Assembly (NCBI GenBank): GCA_040902445.1
Contig: JBBDXJ010000293.1
Location: forward strand, 11,278 to 75,277
Length of the DNA stretch: 64,000 nucleotides
Direction of reading: 5' to 3'
DNA from: Chryseosolibacter sp040902445
Lineage (GTDB): Bacteria; Bacteroidota; Bacteroidia; Cytophagales; Cyclobacteriaceae
Shown one piece after another: positions 52,535 through 60,948 of the stretch. The number at the start of each line of letters is the position of its first letter. The first letter of the stretch is position 1. The notes below the pieces were generated by a model. That model had not been told where the DNA came from. It made no database searches and saw only the letters and a list, made by a program, of their open reading frames with translations. Position numbers and translations under genes: made by a program.

Positions 52535-54787
52535 ATGTCGACAAATACAAATACCGGGATCAAAAGTGTTACAACCAGAAAATATATCAAAGAAGCTTTC
52601 CCTGTGCTTGAAATGACCTGCGCAGCCTGCGCGGTAAGTGTTGAATCCATGCTTAAATCCACCGTGGGCGTTAAAGATGCTGCTGTGAATTTCGCCAATC
52701 AAACCGCCTGGGTTGAATACGATGGCAGCGTTGCAAAGCCCTCCGATTTAAGAAGTGCTGTTCAGGCGATCGGTTATGATCTGGTGATTGATGTTGATGA
52801 TCCTCAGGCCGTTCAGGAGCAATCACAGCAGGAGCATTACAGGCAGGTTAAACACCGGACCATCGGGTCTTCAATCCTCGCACTTCCGGTGGTTATCATC
52901 GGAATGTTTTTTATGGACCTGCCTTACGGCAATTACATTTCACTCGCGCTCACTACTCCGATCGTATTTTATTTTGGAAGAATTTTTTTTATCAATGCGT
53001 GGAAACAAGCGCGTTATGGAAAGGCGAATATGGATACACTGGTAGCTTTGTCCACGGGCATCGCCTTTATTTTCAGCGCCTTTAATACTTTCTTTCCTGA
53101 ATTCTGGATCGAACGGGGCGTTGATCCACATGTGTATTACGAAGCGGCTGCTGTGGTGATTGCGTTTATTTCCTTTGGAAAGATGCTTGAAGAAAAGGCC
53201 AGGTCCAGTACTTCATCGGCGATCAGGAAATTGATGGGCTTACAGCCGAAAACGGTTATTGCTCTGGTGGACGGAGCGGAACAACAAATACCCATCGCTG
53301 AAGTGAAAAAGGGTTATCATATTCTTGTTCGCCCTGGAGAGAAAATTCCCGTTGATGGTGTGGTGATTGACGGCTCGTCATTTGTTGACGAAAGTATGAT
53401 CTCAGGCGAACCGCTTCCCGTAGAAAAAAAATCCGGGGCAAAAGTTTTTGCCGGAACCATTAACCAAAAAGGCAGTTTCAGGTTTGAGGCACAAAAGGTC
53501 GGTAGCGAAACAATTTTAGCGCAGATCATAGAGATGGTTCAGCGAGCCCAGGGAAGTAAAGCACCGGTCCAAAGGTTGGTAGATAAAATTGCAGGCATTT
53601 TTGTTCCCGTCGTAATTGGAATATCAATCCTTACTTTTTTGATTTGGATGGTAGCTGGCGGCGAAAATGCTTTTACCCATGCGCTGTTAACCTCTGTCAC
53701 CGTGTTGGTGATCGCCTGTCCCTGTGCCCTGGGCCTGGCAACACCCACGGCGATCATGGTGGGCGTCGGCAAAGGCGCCGAAAATAATATCCTTATCAAG
53801 GACGCGGAAAGTCTGGAAGTGGCTCATAAAGTCAATGCGGTCATTCTCGATAAAACCGGCACGATCACTGAAGGAAAACCTATTGCAACCGATCTGATCT
53901 GGTATTCGCAAGAGACTGATTATTATAAAAAGATCCTCTTTTCGCTTGAAACTCACTCGGAACATCCGCTTGCGGAAGCCATAGCCGAAAAGTTAAAGTC
54001 CGAGGGAATTTTATATGTCGCCATGCAACAATATGAAAGTATCACTGGTGGAGGAGTAGTAGGCAGTGTCCAGGATCAGAAATATTTTGTGGGAAATAAA
54101 AAATTAATGGATGAAAACGGAATTAATATTTCTCCGGAAATTCTGGAAAAGGCAAACGAATTGAAATCTGACGCTAAAACCGTTGTTTACTTTGCAGACT
54201 CTGAAAAAGTACTTGCACTGATAGCGATTGCCGATAAAATCAAAACCACGTCCAAAGAAGCGATTGCATCCTTACAAAACATGGGAATTGATGTTTATAT
54301 GTTAACGGGTGATAACGAACAAACGGCCCGGGCCGTGGCGCAACAGGTTTCATTAGAGCATTACCGTGCAGAAGTTCTGCCCGCTGATAAGGCGAACTTT
54401 ATCAGGGACCTCCAGGAAAAGGGAAAGGTCGTTGCTATGGTTGGAGACGGAATTAATGATTCGGAGGCATTGGCCCAGGCTGATGTGAGCATCGCCATGG
54501 GGAAGGGTTCTGATATTGCGATGGATGTTGCCAGAATGACGTTGATCACTTCCGACCTGCGGCTGGTTCCAAAGGCTTTTAATTTGTCTGCGAAAATAGT
54601 AAGGGGCATTCGACAGAATTTGTTTTGGGCTTTTGTTTACAATATCCTTGGTATTCCGCTTGCCGCGGGGGTTCTATATCCAGTCAATGGGTTTTTACTT
54701 AATCCCATGATCGCTGGCGCCGCCATGGCACTCAGTTCGGTGAGCGTAGTTACCAATAGCCTCAGACTGCGGTCTTCACGAATATAG
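52535..54787 (+). CDS. copA: Copper-exporting P1B-type ATPase
   Basis: 750 residues. One N-terminal HMA domain (MTCAAC, Cys 29 and 32) is followed by membrane helices. The actuator loop has SGEPLPVEKK. The transport helix has CPCALGLATP with Cys 395 and 397, the phosphorylation motif DKTGTITEGKP has Asp 439, the ATP-binding loop has SEHPLAEA, and GDGINDSEALAQAD follows. The C-terminal helices include VYNILGIPLAAGVLYP and MALSSVSVVTNSLRL, matching the Cu(I) class (Y-N and M-SS). It exports Cu(I) from the cytoplasm. It is downstream of the HMA-AraC regulator and belongs to the copper cluster. Confidence 0.95.
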   Translation: MSTNTNTGIKSVTTRKYIKEAFPVLEMTCAACAVSVESMLKSTVGVKDAAVNFANQTAWVEYDGSVAKPSDLRSAVQAIGYDLVIDVDDPQAVQEQSQQEHYRQVKHRTIGSSILALPVVIIGMFFMDLPYGNYISLALTTPIVFYFGRIFFINAWKQARYGKANMDTLVALSTGIAFIFSAFNTFFPEFWIERGVDPHVYYEAAAVVIAFISFGKMLEEKARSSTSSAIRKLMGLQPKTVIALVDGAEQQIPIAEVKKGYHILVRPGEKIPVDGVVIDGSSFVDESMISGEPLPVEKKSGAKVFAGTINQKGSFRFEAQKVGSETILAQIIEMVQRAQGSKAPVQRLVDKIAGIFVPVVIGISILTFLIWMVAGGENAFTHALLTSVTVLVIACPCALGLATPTAIMVGVGKGAENNILIKDAESLEVAHKVNAVILDKTGTITEGKPIATDLIWYSQETDYYKKILFSLETHSEHPLAEAIAEKLKSEGILYVAMQQYESITGGGVVGSVQDQKYFVGNKKLMDENGINISPEILEKANELKSDAKTVVYFADSEKVLALIAIADKIKTTSKEAIASLQNMGIDVYMLTGDNEQTARAVAQQVSLEHYRAEVLPADKANFIRDLQEKGKVVAMVGDGINDSEALAQADVSIAMGKGSDIAMDVARMTLITSDLRLVPKAFNLSAKIVRGIRQNLFWAFVYNILGIPLAAGVLYPVNGFLLNPMIAGAAMALSSVSVVTNSLRLRSSRI

Positions 54788-55475
54788 GTCAGAGAGTTAA
54801 TTCCTTTCAGGATCTTAATCTTGCAATCTTATAAACTCTCCCCGCTTTAATGTAACGGCTAAGACGATGGCAGAATTAGTTTTGATGAGTTACATTTCGG
54901 CAAAGAGTTCCGGTCACGGTGGCCAACACATCGCTATCCAGACGGATATTACTGGTGGAAAACTTCTATGCGAGCTCACCTGGTCACGGAAACTTCTCTG
55001 ACGGTTCAATTACGAGGTCACGCCTTCCATTCTCTTACCGGCTATATCGAACTCAATACAAACGAATTATATCTGATAAGTTATTTTCAAAATTATCGTT
55101 CCCTCAATTTAGCTGACATCATTAAAGTGGGCTACGGTGTCCGCGCCAATTTTAAACACCGGGTAAGGGCAGGCAAATGGCTAAAACGGATCCACCTTGC
55201 TACCGTTCCAGTCAAATAAGGGAGCAATCTCACCATCCTACAATTTTATAAGACTTTCAAGGTATTATATAAGCCCAAACTGATGGCTTTCACGTTCTTA
55301 GTGTTAGATCAATATATCTGATCGTCCAACAACAGCCCCGGCATGAAAATTTGCACTGTCAAGTGCAGCTATAGTGCTGTAGGATTAAAGAGCTAAAGGG
55401 CTGTTACTGTCGCAACTAAAAGAGAGTTCTTGAAGTTTAAACATGCTATGAAGTCACAGCGTTAATTTTTCAATA
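54788..55475. other. Long intergenic stretch, possible gene remnants
   Basis: No intact gene is supported in 688 bp. An open frame at 54968-55219 (83 residues, ending GKWLKRIHLATVPVK) and overlapping short frames in other phases look like decayed coding DNA, but no family can be named. TAATGTAACG and GTTACATTT (near 54846 and 54889) form an inverted repeat. Confidence 0.45.
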
Positions 55476-56879
55476 ATGAAGCAAACTAAGTTAGTCACCG
55501 GCACTAAAGAAAACCACAATACAAATCCTGCCTGCGCTTTCGCGGTTTGGACGATTGCCATTTACCTTTCTTCGGCTACCGTTGTTTTCGGTCAGCATGA
55601 ACATCATGAGGTGAAGGCTGACACTGCGAACATTGATCTGCCCATGGACCATTCCGATCATGAAATGGGATCCATTCCAATGTCGCATGCGTACTCGTTG
55701 AATCTTCCGATGAATCGCAACGGTTCCGGCACCGGGTGGGTGCCTGATGAATCACCAATGTATGGATATATGATTCACTCGAAAAAATGGATGTACATGT
55801 TCCATGGAAATATTTTTGTGCGCTATAACAATCAGGACATCGGAAGTAAGGGTACGCGGGGAGATTCAAAAGTGGATGCGCCAAACTGGTTCATGGCTAT
55901 GGGACAAAGAAGAGTAGGTGAAAGAGGCTTATTTCATTTCAGTACTATGTTCTCCCTGGATCCCTTATTTGGTGGTGAGGGTTACCCCCTGCTGTTTCAG
56001 ACCGGAGAAACTCATAACGGAATGCCACTCGTTGACAGACAGCACCCACATAATTTATTCTCCGAATTGTCCATTGGCTACACGCAATCCTTTTCGGAAG
56101 ATGTTGATGCATTCGTTTATCTAGGCTATCCGGGAGAACCTGCTTTAGGTCCGGTGGCTTTTATGCACCGACCCTCCAGCATCAACAATACTGACTCTCC
56201 ATTGGGCCATCACTGGCAGGATGCCACGCATATAACATTTGGAGTGGCTACCCTGGGATTCCGTTATAAGATCTTCAAGGTTGATGCTTCCCTTTTTACG
56301 GGAAGAGAGCCCGGCGAAGCAAGATACGGATTTGACAAGGCGACATTTGATTCCTATTCTTACCGCCTTACGGCAAGTCCCTTGAGAACAGTTTCACTTC
56401 AGGTCTCAAAAGCGTTTATAAAAAGTCCCGAGGCGGTGAACCCGGATGAGGATGTGATGAGAACAACCGCATCCGTTTTGCATGCATTGCCATTGAGGGG
56501 TGAAAATCACTCTTTAAACTCGGCAGCGGTCTGGGGTTACAATGATAGCGGCGAAGATCATCGCGAAAATTCAATTACGCTGGAATCAAATCTTCAACTC
56601 GACAAACTTGCTATTTACGGTCGGTATGAGAATATTGAAAAGTCTGCAGATGAGCTGTTATTGGATCAGTTTGACGCCCATGAACTGTTTAAGATCCAGG
56701 CCCTCACGATAGGCGCCAACTACACATTGCTCAGGCAATGGAATACAAATTTTGCGCTCGGGGCCCAGGGGTCAGTATATTTCGCGGAATCTGCTCTTGA
56801 TGCCGTGTATGGCCAGAATCCTATGTCACTGGAGGTATATTTGAGGATCAGTCCTGCATTAATGAAAATAAATAAATAA
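55476..56879 (+). CDS. Outer-membrane barrel-like protein with His/Met-rich N-terminus
   Basis: 467 residues. The signal peptide ends near VVFGQ. The mature start is metal-binding in composition: HEHHEVKAD, DHSDHEMGSIPMSH. The rest alternates in beta-barrel style with aromatic strand ends (WMYMFHGNIFVRYNNQDIGS, FHFSTMFSLDPLFGG, VYLGYPGEPALGP, GVATLGFRYKIFKVDASLF) and finishes with a strand-like ALMKINK tail. I do not know a biochemical function for this family. It sits between copA and a CopZ-like gene, so metal binding or export across the outer membrane is a reasonable inference. Confidence 0.7.
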   Translation: MKQTKLVTGTKENHNTNPACAFAVWTIAIYLSSATVVFGQHEHHEVKADTANIDLPMDHSDHEMGSIPMSHAYSLNLPMNRNGSGTGWVPDESPMYGYMIHSKKWMYMFHGNIFVRYNNQDIGSKGTRGDSKVDAPNWFMAMGQRRVGERGLFHFSTMFSLDPLFGGEGYPLLFQTGETHNGMPLVDRQHPHNLFSELSIGYTQSFSEDVDAFVYLGYPGEPALGPVAFMHRPSSINNTDSPLGHHWQDATHITFGVATLGFRYKIFKVDASLFTGREPGEARYGFDKATFDSYSYRLTASPLRTVSLQVSKAFIKSPEAVNPDEDVMRTTASVLHALPLRGENHSLNSAAVWGYNDSGEDHRENSITLESNLQLDKLAIYGRYENIEKSADELLLDQFDAHELFKIQALTIGANYTLLRQWNTNFALGAQGSVYFAESALDAVYGQNPMSLEVYLRISPALMKINK

Positions 56880-56884
56880 ATTTT

Positions 56885-57151
56885 ATGAGTACGAATATCA
56901 GGAAAGAGTCGTATCTGGTAGAAGGCATGTCATGTTCCGGATGCGAAAGAGCCATTCAAAAAGTTGTAAATAATCTTGAGGGGGTTGAGTCCGCGAAAGC
57001 AGATCTTCAAACCTCCACCGTATCCGTCGAATATAACCCGGAAAAAGTCAATGTTGATCAGATCAAGTCGGCGGTAAATAAGATCGGATATAAAATTGTT
57101 GGCGAACGCCACCCTCTTGGCCGGAAAGAAGGCCGCGATGATAGGGCATAG
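56885..57151 (+). CDS. HMA-domain copper chaperone-like protein
   Basis: 88 residues. A single HMA domain: SYLVEGMSCSGCERAIQKVV with Cys 17 and Cys 20 in the GMSCSGC loop, then LEGVESAKADLQTSTVSVEY and INKIGYKIVGE-like ends. It resembles CopZ, though with a short basic/acidic tail (RHPLGRKEGRDDRA). It likely carries Cu(I) to CopA or to the AraC-type regulator. It begins 6 bp after the barrel gene ends, which suggests one transcript. Confidence 0.88.
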   Translation: MSTNIRKESYLVEGMSCSGCERAIQKVVNNLEGVESAKADLQTSTVSVEYNPEKVNVDQIKSAVNKIGYKIVGERHPLGRKEGRDDRA

Positions 57152-57262
57152 GGGATACAAGAGGTATAAGGGCCACAAGGGAGGAGTTTATAGGACATCA
57201 ATTGCCTCCACCTTTAGGCGGTGGATAAAGAATGGGTTTGGTGGAGGGGCTTTAACCAAAAT
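57143..57262 (+). repeat. Dispersed composite repeat, complete copy
   Basis: From left to right: a purine tract (GGGCATAGGGGATACAAGAG, GTATAAGGGCCACAAGGG), then ACATCAATTGCCTCCACC-TTTAGGC-GGTGGATAAAG, AATGGGTTTGGTGGAGGGGC and TTTAACC. It lies between the convergent CopZ-like and SodC genes. The first eight or so bases overlap the end of the chaperone gene. Confidence 0.75.
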
Positions 57263-57324
57263 GGGTGCGTGAAGGTCGAAAGGGAAATTACACTCCGTGC
57301 GCGACAACCAAAACCTGGTGCCAC

Positions 57325-57351
57325 GAAAAAGCCTGAACAACGTTCAGGCTT
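57325..57351 (-). terminator. Intrinsic terminator of sodC
   Basis: AAGCCTGAAC (57329-57338) and GTTCAGGCTT (57342-57351) pair perfectly over a 3-base loop. On the minus strand the stem is followed by a T run (A run at 57326-57330), placing it about 50 bp after the sodC stop. Confidence 0.85.
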
Positions 57352-57403
57352 AATTCTTTCTTGACAAGCCGCTGAAATATAACGGCGCGGATACGCACGA
57401 ATT

Positions 57404-58045
57404 TTAATCGGCCTTGATCACACCACAACTTAACCGGCTTCCGGCATTTCCGGAAGGTTGGGTGGTAAAGTCATCAGCCTTCTCATGGACGATAACAGAT
57501 TTTCCAACCACGTTTGTGCTGTCGGCTCCTCCAACCGTCCATCCTTCAATGGATAAACTCAATGTTCCTTTTCCATCATTTCCCACGGACATATTGGCAA
57601 TGTCACCTTTGTGAAATGAGGTGCCATCGCCTCTTTTACCATGTGGCTTCATCGTGGGATTCCAATGACCTCCGGCGGAAGAAGCATCCTCAGCGCTGCA
57701 ATCACCTTTTTCATGAAGGTGTACTGCATGTTCACCCGGGCTTAAATTTTCTACAGAGAGTTCAAACCGAACCTTACCATCTTGGTCCGTAAAGTTAGCT
57801 TCACCGGTGACTTTGCTTCCGCTGGCAGCTTCCATTGTGGCACGGGCTGTTGGTGCCTCATCCTGTTCTTCCGGCTGGTCCTCCTCGGTGGCGCTCTGGC
57901 CTTCGTCACCTTGTTTGCTGCCGGAATTACAAGCAGACAGGAACAAGAATAGGGTTATGAAAAAGATCCCCAGATAATTTACAAGATGCTGGTAAATCCC
58001 CTTGCCCCTGGTCCCAATAAGTTTGCCGGTATCATTTCTTTTCAT
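57404..58045 (-). CDS. sodC: Cu/Zn superoxide dismutase lipoprotein
   Basis: 213 residues, start ATG 58045. The N-terminus has a lipoprotein signal ending LFLFLSAC, preceded by a basic N-region, and an acidic Gln/Glu-rich linker (DEGQSATEEDQPEEQDEAP). The SOD domain shows AVHLHEKGDCSAEDASSAG (Cu ligands HxH and the disulfide Cys), GGHWNP (His), FHKGDIANM (Zn His/Asp), VIVHEKADD (Cu His) and AGSRLSCGVI (second disulfide Cys plus the conserved Arg). It converts superoxide outside the cytoplasm and needs copper, so it fits the neighbouring copper genes. It is convergent with the CopZ-like gene. Confidence 0.95.
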   Translation of the reverse strand: MKRNDTGKLIGTRGKGIYQHLVNYLGIFFITLFLFLSACNSGSKQGDEGQSATEEDQPEEQDEAPTARATMEAASGSKVTGEANFTDQDGKVRFELSVENLSPGEHAVHLHEKGDCSAEDASSAGGHWNPTMKPHGKRGDGTSFHKGDIANMSVGNDGKGTLSLSIEGWTVGGADSTNVVGKSVIVHEKADDFTTQPSGNAGSRLSCGVIKAD

Positions 58046-58269
58046 GGTAAGTTTTATTTTAAGTGTGACTGATAAGTATAAAATAAACAGATATTTTTTA
58101 AAGGTAGTGGCTACACCTTTTAAATGCCAGCTTAATCCTCTATTTATAAGGAATCAGTATGCTCGTATTCAGATGGAAAAGTAGAAATTTTTGCCGTTGC
58201 GACCTTCGCTTCCTCAATTTTTCTTCATTTTACAATGATGGGCAGGTTCAATTATATCGAGTCTGACTT

Positions 58270-58569
58270 ATGGTTCAAACGGTCTGCGGGTTGTTGGTTC
58301 GTATTCGCGGTGAAGTTGGAAAAAATATCTGGTTCTGTGGTGGGGCGGACATACTGAAGACTTTTGCTGACCTGGATCTGATCGATGAGTACATTCTCAC
58401 GATACATCCAGTGGTGTTAAGTTCAGGTAAACCGCTTTTCGCCGGTCTTAAAAAGCCGCTGAATTTAAAATTAGTAAACAAATACAATCTGAAATCGGGT
58501 GTTGTTATCTTACACTACTGCCCGCAAAGCCGAATTAAAAATGAATATCATGATGATAGAAGTCTTTAA
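58270..58569 (+). pseudogene. C-terminal relic of a RibD/DHFR-like protein
   Basis: From about 58303 the frame reads RGEVGKNIWFCGGADILKTF, ADLDLIDEYILTIHPVVLSS, GKPLFAGLKKPLNLKLVNKY and KSGVVILHY, a very good match to the last 80 residues of the RibD C-terminal/dihydrofolate-reductase-like family (usually about 180-190 residues). The N-terminal half with the first nucleotide-binding motifs is missing, and the upstream DNA does not resemble it. The stop comes about 20 residues beyond the family's usual end. Confidence 0.75.
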
Positions 58570-58806
58570 AACCAACGTGAAAGATCCCGATCACGCCAAG
58601 TTGCTGATCGATCATATACACGCAACCTTATTGGTTACACCGCTAATTTCGACCTGGAAGATTGTGATAAGATCCTCCTGGTAACATCCGCCAAAGGTTT
58701 TATCCAGGTTTCGCGGCTGCTGGGTCTGGTCAGAAATTCCGGCTTTGACGCAGAGGTATTGTCAGACGAGCAACCGGTTAATGAAGTTCTCCAATTACTC
58801 AAATAA
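58550..58806 (+). pseudogene. Frameshifted small conserved protein of unknown function
   Basis: The first frame starts MMIEVFKTNVKDPDHAKLLI and reaches DHIHA near 58620. The same protein continues in another frame as NLIGYTANFDLEDCDKILLV, TSAKGFIQVSRLLGLVRNSG and FDAEVLSDEQPVNEVLQLLK, ending at 58806. A one-base indel near 58620-58625 would join them into about 85 residues. It resembles small conserved Bacteroidota proteins with the FDLEDCDKIL motif, whose role is unknown to me. It overlaps the end of the DHFR-like relic. Confidence 0.7.
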
Positions 58807-58815
58807 CAAACAATT

Positions 58816-59112
58816 ATGGACCTGCTAATTCTTATTCTCTTCATCATTGCCGGCATCACGGCGCTGATTCTGATTGTCCCGTTATTCATCAAAAGAGATT
58901 ATACCATTCAAAGGGATATAGTTATCAACAAACCAAGACAGGAAGTTTTTAATTATGTGAAATTTTCAAAAAATCAGGACTACTTCAGCAAATGGGTGAT
59001 GACTGACCCGCGGTCTTCCCCCGAACGCATCAGGGAAGGCAACTCATTGAACTATCAAACGAGATGGGACAGACGCGAAGTTTTACCTTGCAAGATGGTC
59101 TCAGGACACTAA
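58816..59112 (+). pseudogene. Truncated membrane-anchored SRPBCC protein
   Basis: 98 codons. The start has one membrane helix (LLILILFIIAGITALILIVP), then the N-terminus of an SRPBCC domain (DIVINKPRQEVFNYVKFSKN, QDYFSKWVMTDP). The intact family is about 160-180 residues. After about residue 75 the sequence loses resemblance and soon stops, and the next bases could hold the lost part in other frames. It is 9 bp after the previous relic, in the same direction, so the three relics may be a decayed operon. Confidence 0.6.
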
Positions 59113-59502
59113 ACTTTCGTTTCGCGAAGGGCAAAAAATCAAAGTGATCGCTCGTTAGATGATAAAGATCCAACACGTGGTCGCAATTGATGTCAATAAA
59201 CGGGGAAAAGTAACCATAAATCTTACATCAGGCATCTGTTTTTTAGTTCTGATCTTACTTTCCATTTGCGCATCCGAATTTGCGTCCGGACTTTTTCCAA
59301 CACTGTTAATATGTGCGGAAAAGTTTTCGGTTGTCATGCTCCAGGTCATGGTGTTTCGTTGAAGGGTATGATGAATAATGAAGAATATTCCAAATTTTTT
59401 TTTATTTCTTAATCTTAGTAAGTATATTTACCCTGATGTTCACGTAAAAGTTTTATTGTGGACTATTAAAAATTAAATTTTAACCTTAAAACAAAAAACG
59501 CT
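59113..59502. other. Intergenic stretch, nothing recognised
   Basis: Short frames on both strands (about 59155-59362) overlap each other and show no family match. The right end is very AT-rich and forms the leader of the Lys/Ala-rich gene. Confidence 0.45.
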
Positions 59503-59595
59503 ATGGCAAAAAAAGCGAAGAAAGCTGGAAAAAAAGCAGGAAAGAAATCTGCAAAGAAAGGCGCAAAGAAAGCAGCCAAAAAGAGAAAGAAGTAA
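59503..59595 (+). CDS. 30-residue Lys/Ala-rich histone-H1-like peptide
   Basis: MAKKAKKAGKKAGKKSAKKG then AKKAAKKRKK, 30 residues with no other amino acids than M, A, K, G, S and R. It closely resembles the N-terminal tail of the SWIB protein at 60405. The first codons and the leader AAAACGCTATGGCAAAAAAA are shared almost base for base. A strong terminator follows at 59639. These features argue for a real gene despite its size. The peptide is expected to bind nucleic acid through charge. It could also be a fragment left from duplication of the SWIB gene. Confidence 0.7.
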   Translation: MAKKAKKAGKKAGKKSAKKGAKKAAKKRKK

Positions 59596-59638
59596 TGAGA
59601 ACGCCATGGATTATTTATGATCCTGGCGGAATTTTAAG

Positions 59639-59670
59639 AAACCTGAGTACAATGTGCTCAGGTTTTTTTA
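59639..59670 (+). terminator. Intrinsic terminator after the Lys/Ala-rich gene
   Basis: AACCTGAGTAC and GTGCTCAGGTT pair over 11 bp (one G-T) with loop AAT, followed by seven T in TTTTTTTA. It lies 43 bp past the stop codon. Confidence 0.88.
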
Positions 59671-59708
59671 TTGACCAAATCCCGGGAGATCAGGATATTC
59701 GTCCATAT

Positions 59709-60079
59709 CTATGAGGGTTTTTTAACAAAATCCTTCAACTGCATGCCGACGATGGATGTCCACCCTTCAACAAAGTTTTTTTGCCAAAATCATTTGAACG
59801 GACCTTGTCGGTCAGATTGCCTTCGAAACCCCGGGTGAGGTACGTCCTTTTCAGGGGTTCCTCCAGAGCGGAATTGTGAAACTGCACGATCAAATCCTGC
59901 CCTCCATCGCCGCATAAAGTTGAATATTTTCCCTCAAAAATTGATACAGAGTCAATTGTAGTCCGCTTCCATAAACTCGTTAATCCTGTAAAATCCTTCA
60001 CCCATCCCTTGATTTCCCTGTGAACACACCCGTTTACAAGTATAAATTTACTCGTAAACGTTAAAGGAAGGTACGTCAT
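59709..60079 (-). pseudogene. Possible frameshifted gene of unknown family
   Basis: The main frame starts MTYLPLTFTSKFILVNGCVH at 60079 and runs to FGKKTLLKGG. From about 59765 another frame gives a protein-like ending, EGWTSIVGMQLKDFVKKPS, to the stop at 59709-59711. The main frame instead ends in GGHPSSACS. A one-base indel near 59765 would join the two. The result loosely resembles the C-terminal part of SRPBCC/AHSA1 proteins (EGW...L), but I cannot name a family with confidence. Confidence 0.4.
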
Positions 60080-60404
60080 TTACCTTTAAATCTACCCGGT
60101 CAACGACCATACTCTCCTATGGGAAAGGACATTAAAACACTTCCATCCCTAGGGAAAAACCGCTTTTGGGAATGGTGTTTTATTGATCACCTGAATAAAA
60201 GATGATTTGCTTATTAGGATAATTTACGCAACACATGTATTTTAGAGGAAAGGTTTAAACGAGATTTACCCTTGGAGCAGGCTTACATAGAGAAAAAAAA
60301 TACCACAGATTCCGGAAGCATGTTATATTCGCACCTGATAATTAACACAACATATTTACTACACATTTTACTTTAATTTTTTAACTTTTAAATCTAAAAA
60401 CGCT
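60080..60404. other. Intergenic stretch, leader of the SWIB gene
   Basis: No gene is supported in 325 bp. The last 60 bases are rich in A and T and end AAATCTAAAAACGCTATGG, matching the leader at 59503. Confidence 0.45.
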
Positions 60405-60782
60405 ATGGCAAAAAAAGCGAAGAAGGCTGCTAAGAAAGCAGCAAAGAAGAGCCCTAAAAAGGCTTCAAAGAAGTCCGCCAAGAAATCGGCAAAGAAAAGC
60501 GCGAAGAAATCCGCTAAAAAAGGTGGCAAGAGAAAACCCAACGCAGCCTTTATGGCGCCGTTAACCCTTAGCCCTGCTTTGGCGGATGTGATCGGTAGCA
60601 AACCTCAGCCCAGAACCGAGATCATTAAAAAAATCTGGGATTATATCAAGAAGAATGGTCTTCAGGATTCAAAGAACAGAAGGATGATCAATGCCGACGC
60701 AAAACTGAAAATTCTTTTCGGCGGCAAAACTCAGATCTCTATGTTTGAATTGGCCAAAGTGGTGAACAACCATGTGAAGTAA
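60405..60782 (+). CDS. Lys/Ala-rich (histone H1-like) tail fused to a SWIB/MDM2 domain
   Basis: 125 residues. Residues 1-45 are almost only K, A and S (MAKKAKKAAKKAAKKSPKKA and more). Residues 46-125 are a SWIB domain: AAFMAPLTLSPALADVIGSK, PRTEIIKKIWDYIKKNGLQD, NRRMINADAKLKILFG, ISMFELAKVVNNHVK. SWIB domains are otherwise typical of chromatin proteins in eukaryotes and are also found in Chlamydia and some Bacteroidota, where the function is thought to be DNA condensation. The gene seems monocistronic, with its own leader. It is cytoplasmic. The length and domain pair match similar Bacteroidota proteins. Confidence 0.88.
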   Translation: MAKKAKKAAKKAAKKSPKKASKKSAKKSAKKSAKKSAKKGGKRKPNAAFMAPLTLSPALADVIGSKPQPRTEIIKKIWDYIKKNGLQDSKNRRMINADAKLKILFGGKTQISMFELAKVVNNHVK

Positions 60783-60948
60783 TTTCAGGGTGGGTAGTTG
60801 ATCTGCCCAACCTTTTTTTACAGGATAATTCACAAATCATCAGAGTCATTTGCTTCCGCGGATGACTCTGATGCTTTTCTGGCCATCCCGATAAATTATC
60901 AGGCCCTCGGAGGATTAACCTTCCGCGCCGAACTTATTCTTACCTATT

